A stretch of 6,252 nt of DNA from Nitrososphaeria archaeon (lineage in GTDB: Archaea > Thermoproteota > Nitrososphaeria > JACIWG01): assembly GCA_014361085.1 (NCBI GenBank), contig JACIWG010000001.1:25676-31927 (forward strand). The letters are read 5' to 3'. The notes below the pieces were generated by a model that did not search any database, was not told where the DNA came from, and worked only from the letters and a program-made list of their open reading frames with translations. Shown piece after piece: positions 1 to 5,978 of this stretch. The translations under genes were made by a program, and so were the position numbers. Positions within the stretch are counted from its first letter, which is position 1. Each line of letters starts with the position of its first letter.

Positions 1-1
1 A

Positions 2-550
2 TTCATAAAATTTCTTCAATTCGTGCAGACCCTTACAGGGTTGAAACCGATTATTGTAGTATGCGAAAATTTTCCAATAAAATACTTGGACTTTTTTAAA
101 ACATTTGTTGTCGATAAAAGTTTTCTAGAAAAATGTAAAACATTGTCCAAGATTCCCTCACAAGAATCATGGTTAGAAGGTGAACTCTTTTACATAAGAG
201 ATGATAACATTGTACAATTTTTGTACAATGAACCACAACTAGTCTATAGCATCAATGCTAATAAAGGCGGTTTACCTGATTCCAGAGAAAATTTTATCGA
301 AGATCGTGCACTAGTTCAAAGGATTCTGGACATTGTCGTAAAATATCCTAACGTGACAAAACAGGGTCTAATACAGTCTCTTTCAATAGACTATCCCAGT
401 GAACTTGTAGAATACATTTTAAACGAGTTAATTGAAAAAGGATACATTGTAGTTGAGATAGAGAAAACTAAGACAGGCGCCTTCTCTAAACTTTCAATTT
501 CAATGAACGGTAGAACTCTCTTGTCCAAGAAGGAGGTTGAAGGAAATTGA
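2..550 (+). CDS. 5'-truncated protein with C-terminal winged-helix-like domain, function unknown
   Basis: The frame is open to the left edge, so the start is probably outside the window. An internal GTG at 23 has no convincing ribosome binding site and falls in what looks like a continuing domain. About 182 residues are visible. The first ~90 alternate hydrophobic strands (PIIVVCENF, FFKTFVVD, ELFYIRD, QLVYSINA) with helices. This is loosely like the last strands of a HerA/FtsK/VirB4-type P-loop ATPase, but no Walker motif is in view, so that is only a guess. The last ~80 residues (from about DRALVQRILDIV to TLLSKKE) read as a winged helix: three helices, including VTKQGLIQSL and ELVEYILNELIEKGYI, then a basic wing and a final strand. 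A nucleic-acid-binding or protein-contact role is inferred. Its TGA stop overlaps the TTG start of the next gene, which suggests translational coupling with the RecA-like ATPase. Confidence 0.75.
   Translation, partial: FIKFLQFVQTLTGLKPIIVVCENFPIKYLDFFKTFVVDKSFLEKCKTLSKIPSQESWLEGELFYIRDDNIVQFLYNEPQLVYSINANKGGLPDSRENFIEDRALVQRILDIVVKYPNVTKQGLIQSLSIDYPSELVEYILNELIEKGYIVVEIEKTKTGAFSKLSISMNGRTLLSKKEVEGN
208..230. repeat. Perfect inverted repeat, 10-bp arms with 3-nt centre, inside gene 1
   Basis: The left arm CATTGTACAA (208-217) and right arm TTGTACAATG (221-230) are exact reverse complements separated by TTT. Each arm also contains the self-palindromic octamer TTGTACAA (210-217 and 221-228), and the two octamers are offset by 11 bp, about one helical turn. 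In RNA this could form a 10-bp AU-rich hairpin. In DNA it could be a paired binding site. It lies in coding sequence (residues read NIVQFLYNE), so it may also be chance. No function is established. Confidence 0.6.
532..537 (+). promoter_or_regulatory. Shine-Dalgarno site for the TTG start at 547
   Basis: GGAGGT is a strong match to the archaeal anti-Shine-Dalgarno sequence and ends 9 nt before the TTG at 547. It lies inside the end of the upstream gene. It decides the start: the TTG sits just ahead of the conserved SGLEAFDKILGGGLP strand of the RecA fold, and no better start codon is nearby. Confidence 0.75.
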
Positions 551-1557
551 ATTATATAGAGTCTGGGCTTGAAGCATTTGACAAAATTTTGGGAGGCGGC
601 TTGCCTAAAGGTGTTCTCGTGCAAGTTTTCGGTGAAAAGGCTGTGGGAAAAAGCATCTTTTCCTCCCAGATAGCTTACAAGAATCTTGGGCAAGAATTTG
701 GCAGCCTAATTGTGGACACCGAACAGGGTTTCAAGAACACGATAGGCTCATACTGGCATGAAAGGTTCAAGAAAAGGTTTAATCTCGAATGTGAACTGCA
801 GTATGTTAAAGTTAAGAGGTTTGCTTTAAAGGGTAGAGAGAAGAAGGTGTTTGAGTCAGAGCTAAAGTCCCTATTTGAATCAGTTCTCTCGTCAATGAAG
901 ATAAACTATACTAGGGCTCAGCTTGAGCAGGCGTGCTGGCCCTTTCTTGAAGGAATAGAGCTAGAGTACACGTTAAACGATAAGCCAACCCTCTATGTTA
1001 TAGAAGCTCCAGCCCTACAGGATATACTATCCCTAAATGGTGTAAGATGTGACCTTATAATCAGCGATTCAGGGCGAGTTGAAATAAGGCTTCTTCCTGG
1101 CACAACCTTTAAGGCTTCAGAAAGTGTTCTCGGAAAATTTGTTAGGGACGCGAAAATATCTCTACTGGTTTACGATAGCATTTCTATGCCTCTTAAGTCA
1201 ACATTTATAGGCACACAGGATTTTCCAGGACGCTCTTCAGCCACGGCATTGATTTTAGGCCAAACTCAGAAGCTCTGTTCAGAACTAAACCTTTCTGTTA
1301 TAGCCTTAAACCATATAACCGTGAACCCTATAACTGGACAGAATAAGCCATATGGTGGACAGATTGTAGGATACGATTTCAAATTCAGCTTTCTTCTCGA
1401 AAGAGCATACTCTAGTGTTGTAAACGATAGGTCTGTTGTTAATGAAAAAATCTTGGGTGAAGCGAACAGAATTCTTAGAGTGCATAGGCATCCAACATTC
1501 CCAGAATACTCGCTTTCGGTAGCGTTAAAACTTTGTGATGAAGGATTTTTCTGCTGA
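547..1557 (+). CDS. RecA-superfamily ATPase (RadA/RadB-like) with a long insertion between Walker A and Walker B
   Basis: 336 residues from a TTG start with a good Shine-Dalgarno site. The N-terminus opens directly on the RecA core (SGLEAFDKILGGGLPKG, 6-22), without the helix-hairpin-helix domain of RadA. This architecture resembles RadB and other archaeal RecA paralogs. Walker A is GEKAVGKS (29-36). The catalytic-glutamate segment IVDTE is at 55-59. Walker B is SLLVYDS (205-211, Asp210). GRSSATALILGQTQKL (228-243) matches the helix after the L1 region. LNHIT (254-258) occupies the usual TNQV position, with His255 for the polar Gln. KPYGGQIVGYDFKFSFLLER (267-286) and RVHRHPTFPE (311-320) match the end of the RadA/RadB core. 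Asp57 to Asp210 spans about 153 residues, against about 66 in P. furiosus RadA as I remember it, so some 85 extra residues are present, mostly between 95 and 190. ATP binding is well supported. A recombination, repair or signalling role is open, and calling it radB is not justified. It overlaps the genes on both sides. Confidence 0.88.
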   Translation: MNYIESGLEAFDKILGGGLPKGVLVQVFGEKAVGKSIFSSQIAYKNLGQEFGSLIVDTEQGFKNTIGSYWHERFKKRFNLECELQYVKVKRFALKGREKKVFESELKSLFESVLSSMKINYTRAQLEQACWPFLEGIELEYTLNDKPTLYVIEAPALQDILSLNGVRCDLIISDSGRVEIRLLPGTTFKASESVLGKFVRDAKISLLVYDSISMPLKSTFIGTQDFPGRSSATALILGQTQKLCSELNLSVIALNHITVNPITGQNKPYGGQIVGYDFKFSFLLERAYSSVVNDRSVVNEKILGEANRILRVHRHPTFPEYSLSVALKLCDEGFFC

Positions 1558-2680
1558 AAGTGTTTCTGCCTTGGCTGTAAAATTTTTTAAAATAATTTCA
1601 ACTTTCACAATAGCATTTTTCACTTTACCATTCTTCCTACATGTTCTCAACGTTCTATTAAATCTTATAGATGATAGTTTAGCAAGAATATATCTTGTTT
1701 CCACATCAATTTTAGCCTACACCCTCATATTATCTTACATAATCTGCATTCTATTTAAGGTAAAGGTTCCCAATAAAATTAGAAATTTTCTTCAAAGGAC
1801 AATAAAATATGTTCTCCCATACGCCTTCACATACATTATCCTCTACATTCTTTTACATGATAGGATGTCGGCAATAATAATACATGTTACCCTAATATCT
1901 TTGCCAACCATTTTTTCGAAGATAACACAATCATACAATCAATTTCCTTTTTCAAAAAACAGTTTCTGTGACGGTTTCATAGTTAAAGGTTTTATTGTTA
2001 AAAGAATTATTCTTTTGCTTCAAGTTTACCCTTCAACATCATTAGAAGATACAGTAAACGAGCTTACAAAATATGGTGAAATATTCTTGGTAAAGAATCC
2101 TTTCGGCTACATAATACTGTTTAAGCGTACTACCTCATGCATTTTCTATAAGCTTTGGAAAAGATTCTTTCTGAAACGCTTTTTAAGCTTCTCTCAAGAA
2201 CTTGTCCCAGCCTTCTGTCACTTAAAGGCACTATCATACAAGGAAGTTGATGAAATAGTCAATAGACTTTACATTCGTGCTGAACCAATGCTTTCAAAAA
2301 ACATGTTTTTATTTGATCTAATATATTTTCCAAAAAATGGTGGTATCCAATCATGCAATTTTTTTAAATGCGATTCAAAAGGCCTAAATGTTCTCTCAAT
2401 AAAGAAAAATTTTCCCTCTAAATGTATTAAATTTGATGAGCAAGCTAATTTTCGAACCTTATATGATAGCTCATACCTTTTATTAAAGTCACTTTATATT
2501 CTCAAGAGTCCAGTTGAAGATTATGGTGAAGATTGTCCTGTAAAAGCTTATCTTTTTGAAGACGGTTGCGGCTATATGGTTAAGATTCTCTCTTCACCTA
2601 AAATCTTTTTTGAAAGGGACCAGCTTAACCTTCAGCTTACACTATACTCTATCAACTTTAAATTTCTGCAAAAAGGTTAA
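1538..2680 (+). CDS. Four-helix membrane protein with large cysteine-containing domain, unknown function
   Basis: 380 residues from the ATG. A GTG immediately before it at 1535 is an equally possible start, and neither has a clear Shine-Dalgarno site. The start overlaps the ATPase gene by 20 nt, so coupling is likely. Hydrophobic helices are near residues 16-41, 51-73, 91-106 and 110-126. The loop between helices 2 and 3 is strongly basic (KVKVPNKIRNFLQRTIK), which by the positive-inside rule puts both ends in the cytoplasm. The following ~250 residues form a mixed soluble domain with eight cysteines (144, 201, 227, 273, 278, 296, 333, 344), including CNFFKC. A further cysteine lies in helix 2. 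A pentapeptide GFIVK is repeated in tandem at 146-155. I recognise no family. Sampled lines are about one-third GC with C above G on the coding strand, unlike gatE. The long open frame, with no competing frame on the other strand, supports a real gene. Anchoring the upstream ATPase to the membrane is an inference from position only. Confidence 0.75.
   Translation: MKDFSAESVSALAVKFFKIISTFTIAFFTLPFFLHVLNVLLNLIDDSLARIYLVSTSILAYTLILSYIICILFKVKVPNKIRNFLQRTIKYVLPYAFTYIILYILLHDRMSAIIIHVTLISLPTIFSKITQSYNQFPFSKNSFCDGFIVKGFIVKRIILLLQVYPSTSLEDTVNELTKYGEIFLVKNPFGYIILFKRTTSCIFYKLWKRFFLKRFLSFSQELVPAFCHLKALSYKEVDEIVNRLYIRAEPMLSKNMFLFDLIYFPKNGGIQSCNFFKCDSKGLNVLSIKKNFPSKCIKFDEQANFRTLYDSSYLLLKSLYILKSPVEDYGEDCPVKAYLFEDGCGYMVKILSSPKIFFERDQLNLQLTLYSINFKFLQKG
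1973..2002 (+). repeat. Tandem 15-bp duplication encoding GFIVK twice
   Basis: Two adjacent 15-base units (1973-1987 and 1988-2002) each encode Gly-Phe-Ile-Val-Lys and differ only at two synonymous third positions (TTC/TTT and ATA/ATT). This looks like a small in-frame duplication in the segment after the last membrane helix, old enough to have collected silent changes. Chance is also possible at this length. Confidence 0.5.
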
Positions 2681-2686
2681 ATTGAG

Positions 2687-2693
2687 TTATATT
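2687..2693 (+). promoter_or_regulatory. Possible TATA box ahead of gatD
   Basis: TTATATT lies in the only gap between the membrane-protein gene and gatD, centred about 23 nt before the TTG start. That position would give a transcript with almost no leader. An AGGT at 2700-2703, 9 nt before the start, could instead act as a ribosome binding site on a longer transcript. The gap is only 32 bases, so read-through from upstream is equally plausible. AT-rich sequence makes such matches common. Confidence 0.35.
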
Positions 2694-2712
2694 CTATGCA
2701 GGTTCGAGAAGC

Positions 2713-4047
2713 TTGGAAAAGTTGGACGGCTACTCTGGAGATATTAAAAGGCTTTTGGAGGAAAATAATGTTAGGGCAGGAGATGTTATAAGGGTTGTAA
2801 CATTAGACAGAGAATATGTTGGAACACTTATACCAAGATACGAGTATGCGTCACAAGATTTTCTGACTTTAAAGCTTTTGAACGGATACAATATTGGAAT
2901 AAAATTTGACAGAATCCTATCCATAGCTCTTGTTGAAAAGCATTCTCCCCCATCATTTAAGCCTACCCCTCCAAAATTTAGGAGTGAGAACCTGCCTCAT
3001 GCTGTCATAGTAAGTACTGGTGGAACTATAGCGAGCAGGGTGGATTATAGAACTGGTGGTGTAAGGCCTGCTTTAACTGCATCCGACCTACTTTCTGTTG
3101 TACCAGAGCTTGCTGAAATCGCTAAAGTTGATGCTGAAGTACTATTCAGCATATACAGTGAAAACATGACGCAGTCTCACTGGACAACTCTGTCTAAGAA
3201 GCTTCACGATTACATAAGTAGAGGCTATGAGGGTGTTGTTGTAACACATGGCACGGACACTATGGGCTACACTGCCGCCGCATTAAGTTTCGCATTAAAA
3301 AACACTCCAATACCAATCATTTTGGTTGGCTCACAGAGGTCTTCGGATAGGCCTTCATCTGATGCATCATCAAATCTTATTTCAGCCATGCACACTTCCA
3401 TAAAAGCTCCGTTTTCAGGTGTATATGTACTGATGCACGGCTGGGTTTCAGACGAAAGGATGGCCATACATTTGGGTACAAAGGTTAGAAAGCTGCATAC
3501 TAGCAGAAGGGACGCGTTCAAGTCCGTTAACACTAAACCAGCAGCCTTCTATGAAAATGGTGAAATTCACGTGCTATTAGATAATCTTCCTAAAAGGAGG
3601 CCTCCTTCAAGCTTTGAAATATTTCCAAACTTTGATGAGAGGGTTGCGTTGATAAAATTTTATCCGAACATGAGTCCAGAAATTTTCACATACTTGCATG
3701 AAAGAGGTTATAGAGGTTTTATTATAGAAGGCTTTGGCCTTGGGCATGTAAACAGTACACTTACACCCGTCTTAAAAAAGCTTGTTAAAGACGGTGTCTT
3801 TATCTTTATGACGTCCCAGTGTATTTTTGGCAGGGTTCGCTTGACCGTATACGATACTGGAAGAGACCTTCTTGAGGCAGGTGTTATCCCGTTAGAGGAT
3901 ATGCTTCCAGAAACTGCTTTCGTTAAACTATCATGGTGTCTTGGAAACTTTGAAGAGGCTAAGGTTCTGGATATCATGAAGGCTAACATTGCAAACGAAT
4001 ATTCTCCTAGAACAGTTTTAGATGAAGGTGAATGGTTTGGAAGTTAA
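2713..4047 (+). CDS. gatD: Glutamyl-tRNA(Gln) amidotransferase subunit D (asparaginase-like glutaminase)
   Basis: GatD hydrolyses glutamine and passes the ammonia to GatE, which uses it to turn Glu-tRNA(Gln) into Gln-tRNA(Gln) in the cytoplasm. The 444-residue length is usual for the family. Residues ~20-75 are the small N-terminal beta-barrel domain typical of GatD (AGDVIRVVTLDREYVGTLIPR). The type I asparaginase core follows with STGGTIAS (101-108, nucleophile-type Thr105), THGTDTM (178-184, Thr181 and Asp182), RPSSDASSNL (213-222) and VRKLHTSRRDAFKS (258-271, catalytic-type Lys260). All four residues expected by motif are present, so the enzyme should be active. The N-terminal domain separates it from free L-asparaginases. 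The TTG at 2713 is the first possible start after an in-frame stop at 2683, with AGGT 9 nt upstream. A second TTG at 2722 would drop three residues. The 3' end overlaps gatE. Confidence 0.97.
   Translation: MEKLDGYSGDIKRLLEENNVRAGDVIRVVTLDREYVGTLIPRYEYASQDFLTLKLLNGYNIGIKFDRILSIALVEKHSPPSFKPTPPKFRSENLPHAVIVSTGGTIASRVDYRTGGVRPALTASDLLSVVPELAEIAKVDAEVLFSIYSENMTQSHWTTLSKKLHDYISRGYEGVVVTHGTDTMGYTAAALSFALKNTPIPIILVGSQRSSDRPSSDASSNLISAMHTSIKAPFSGVYVLMHGWVSDERMAIHLGTKVRKLHTSRRDAFKSVNTKPAAFYENGEIHVLLDNLPKRRPPSSFEIFPNFDERVALIKFYPNMSPEIFTYLHERGYRGFIIEGFGLGHVNSTLTPVLKKLVKDGVFIFMTSQCIFGRVRLTVYDTGRDLLEAGVIPLEDMLPETAFVKLSWCLGNFEEAKVLDIMKANIANEYSPRTVLDEGEWFGS
4026..4031 (+). promoter_or_regulatory. Shine-Dalgarno site favouring a TTG start for gatE
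   Basis: AGGTGA is a six-base match to the archaeal anti-Shine-Dalgarno sequence and ends 5 nt before an in-frame TTG at 4037. The more obvious ATG at 4022 has nothing comparable upstream. This site, inside the end of gatD, is the reason for choosing the TTG. It would couple gatE translation to gatD. Confidence 0.5.
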
Positions 4048-5938
4048 AAATTTTAGGGCTAAAGTCGGTTTAGAAATTCATCAGCAACTTAATGTTGGAA
4101 GTAAACTCTTCTGCGAGTGCCCTATAACAGAGTCTGATGAAGTCGAGTACAAGATTTTAAGATATCTTAGGCCTACACAGAGTGAGCTTGGAGAAGTTGA
4201 CCCTGCTGTAATGTTCGAGTTTAGAAAGAAGAAGGCGAACATTTACATCTACAATAGTAAAAGCGCCTGTCTAGTAGAATGTGATGAAGAGCCTCCTCAT
4301 CCAATAAATATGGACGCTATCAAGGCAGCCATTGCCGTCGCACTTGCCCTAAACTCTAAAATTGTTGAAGAACTTCATGTTATGAGAAAAATTGTGATAG
4401 ACGGCTCAAACACTACAGGCTTCCAGAGGACTGTTCTTGTAGCATTAGATGGTGTCTTGAAGGCTGACGGCTTAGATGTTCCTGTACAGACAATATCAGT
4501 TGAAGAAGACGCTGCAAGGCTTATTGAGGAAAGAGAGGATGCTAAAGTCTTCTCACTAGACCGCCTAGGTATACCCTTGATAGAAATTTCTCTAGCTCCA
4601 ATGGAAACAGACCCCAAGACTGTTGAAAAGGTTGCTTTGGCTTTGGGGAGGCTTCTGCGTTTAACAGGTTTTGCTGCAAGAGGTCTTGGAACAATAAGGC
4701 AGGACATTAATATTTCAATTGAAGGCTTCCCACCGTGTGAGGTTAAGGGTGTGCAGAAGCTTGACCTTATACCTAAGGTGATAGAGTACGAGATAATGAG
4801 ACAGTATCATCTTTATAATGTTGCCAAGCTTTTGAAGGAAAGGGGACTGGATCCTTTCTCCTCTATAGGAGAATACATGGATATTACGGAAGTGTTTGAA
4901 AAAACTGGTTCAAAGGTTATAAAAAAGGCGTTAGATGATGGAAAGAAAGTTTATGGGATAAAGGTTAAAGGGTTTAAAGGACTTTTTAAAATGGAACCAT
5001 ATCCCAACGTTAGACTCGGCCTAGAATTAGCTGACATGGCGCGAGCATACGGTTTAGGGGGGATAATCCATTCCGATGAACTGCCAGGTTATGGGATAAG
5101 CTTAGAGGATGTTGAAAGGGTTAAGGTTCGCCTATCTGTAGGAGAATCAGATGCTTTTGTCCTCATTTTGGCTGAAGAAAGGGACCATGAGACCCTATCA
5201 GCCTTGAGGCAGAGGCTACTGCAATTTTTTGAAGGTCCTGTGCCTGAAACTAGGGGTCCTACAGATGATGGTAGGACAAGATATTCTAGGCCTAGGCCTG
5301 GTGCTGCCAGAATGTATCCTGAAACAGATATACCGCTAATAAGGGTTACAAGAGAGCTTATTGAAGAATGTAGAAAGTTTGTTCCAAAGCCATGGAATGA
5401 AGTGTTAAAAGATTACATGCAAAAGTATGGTTTGAATGAGAAGCTTGCTAACCAGATTCTTGACTCACCATACTTGAGCCTTTTTGAGAAGGTCTGTTCT
5501 ACAACAAAGCTTTCTCCCACACTAGTTTCTGTCGTGTTAACGGAACATATTGTGAACATAGGCAGAGAAGGTTTTGATACATCATTATTGGATGAAGAAA
5601 GGCTTATGGAGCTTTTTAGACTACTTGACTCTGGACAGTTTTCAAAGGAAAGTGTTGTTGAAATATTAAAGTGCATGTGCAGTGAAAAGGTTGGTGTAAG
5701 CGAATGTGTTAAAAAGCTTGGGCTTAAACCGCTTTCAGAGGAAGAGCTTAATAAAGTAGTGCATGAAATTGTAGAATCAAATAAGGTTCTCCTAAACTCA
5801 ATGGGTGAAAGAAGTTTTGGGCCTCTGATGGGTATGGTGATGGAGAAGGTTAGAGGTAAAGCTGATGGTGGAAAGGTTTCTAAAATTTTGAAGGAAGAAA
5901 TAGCTAGAATGTTGCAGGAGATTCAGCGGAGCAAATAA
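4037..5938 (+). CDS. gatE: Glutamyl-tRNA(Gln) amidotransferase subunit E
   Basis: GatE binds Glu-tRNA(Gln), activates the glutamate with ATP as gamma-phosphate, and amidates it with ammonia from GatD. From the TTG start it has 633 residues, usual for GatE. The in-frame ATG at 4022 would add five and enlarge the gatD overlap from 11 to 26 nt. The GatB/GatE cradle domain shows VGLEIHQQL (10-18), KLFCEC (23-28), CLVEC (78-82), DGSNTTGFQRT (122-132), EEDAAR (156-161), IRQDINISI (220-228) and EVKGVQ (235-240). The paired cysteines 26/28 and 78/82 match the zinc-site pattern of GatB relatives. Residues ~270-400 correspond to the AspRS-like insertion that separates GatE from bacterial GatB. GAARMYPETDIPLI (422-435) is a conserved block after it. 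The remaining ~190 residues are the helical and YqeY-like tail that contacts tRNA in this family. The frame is intact throughout. Confidence 0.97.
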   Translation: MEVKNFRAKVGLEIHQQLNVGSKLFCECPITESDEVEYKILRYLRPTQSELGEVDPAVMFEFRKKKANIYIYNSKSACLVECDEEPPHPINMDAIKAAIAVALALNSKIVEELHVMRKIVIDGSNTTGFQRTVLVALDGVLKADGLDVPVQTISVEEDAARLIEEREDAKVFSLDRLGIPLIEISLAPMETDPKTVEKVALALGRLLRLTGFAARGLGTIRQDINISIEGFPPCEVKGVQKLDLIPKVIEYEIMRQYHLYNVAKLLKERGLDPFSSIGEYMDITEVFEKTGSKVIKKALDDGKKVYGIKVKGFKGLFKMEPYPNVRLGLELADMARAYGLGGIIHSDELPGYGISLEDVERVKVRLSVGESDAFVLILAEERDHETLSALRQRLLQFFEGPVPETRGPTDDGRTRYSRPRPGAARMYPETDIPLIRVTRELIEECRKFVPKPWNEVLKDYMQKYGLNEKLANQILDSPYLSLFEKVCSTTKLSPTLVSVVLTEHIVNIGREGFDTSLLDEERLMELFRLLDSGQFSKESVVEILKCMCSEKVGVSECVKKLGLKPLSEEELNKVVHEIVESNKVLLNSMGERSFGPLMGMVMEKVRGKADGGKVSKILKEEIARMLQEIQRSK

Positions 5939-5940
5939 TA

Positions 5941-5955
5941 TTTATATCATATATT
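5941..5955 (+). promoter_or_regulatory. Probable archaeal promoter (TATA-like boxes) for the last gene
   Basis: The 40-base gap after gatE holds two overlapping candidates: TTTATAT (5941-5947) and ATATATT (5949-5955). The second is centred about 27 nt before the ATG at 5979, the distance expected for a leaderless archaeal transcript. The first would give a leader of about 9 nt. A clear Shine-Dalgarno site is absent before this ATG, which fits leaderless or near-leaderless expression. The last gene may thus be transcribed separately from gatDE. Confidence 0.5.
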
Positions 5956-5978
5956 GTGTAAGCAAGTTTTAGAGAAGA

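Noticed and set aside
391..693. A 100-codon minus-strand frame across the junction of genes 1 and 2.
   Set aside because: It runs antisense to the end of the winged helix and to the Walker A region, both of which are supported, and it shows no motif.
1535..1557. C-box-like GTGATGA followed 12 nt later by CTGA, resembling half of an archaeal C/D box guide RNA.
   Set aside because: No C' box or second D box follows at proper spacing, and the stretch is explained by the overlapping ends of two genes.
2556..2747. A 63-codon plus-strand frame bridging the membrane-protein gene and gatD.
   Set aside because: It is an out-of-frame shadow, mostly inside the membrane-protein gene, with no ribosome site or protein-like pattern.
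2713..4047. Reading this gene as a stand-alone L-asparaginase.
   Set aside because: The N-terminal beta-barrel domain, the length and the overlapping gatE fit GatD much better.
4375..4707. A 110-codon minus-strand frame inside gatE, the longest of several antisense frames.
   Set aside because: Serine-rich low-information translation opposite a well-conserved coding region, typical of a shadow frame.
5289..5299. CTAGGCCTAG-type palindrome and short AGGCCT repeats.
   Set aside because: It lies in the conserved gatE block encoding SRPRPGAARMYPE, so protein constraint explains it.
5939..5978. A transcription terminator after gatE.
   Set aside because: There is no hairpin and only a run of four T bases, and the AT-rich sequence fits a promoter better.
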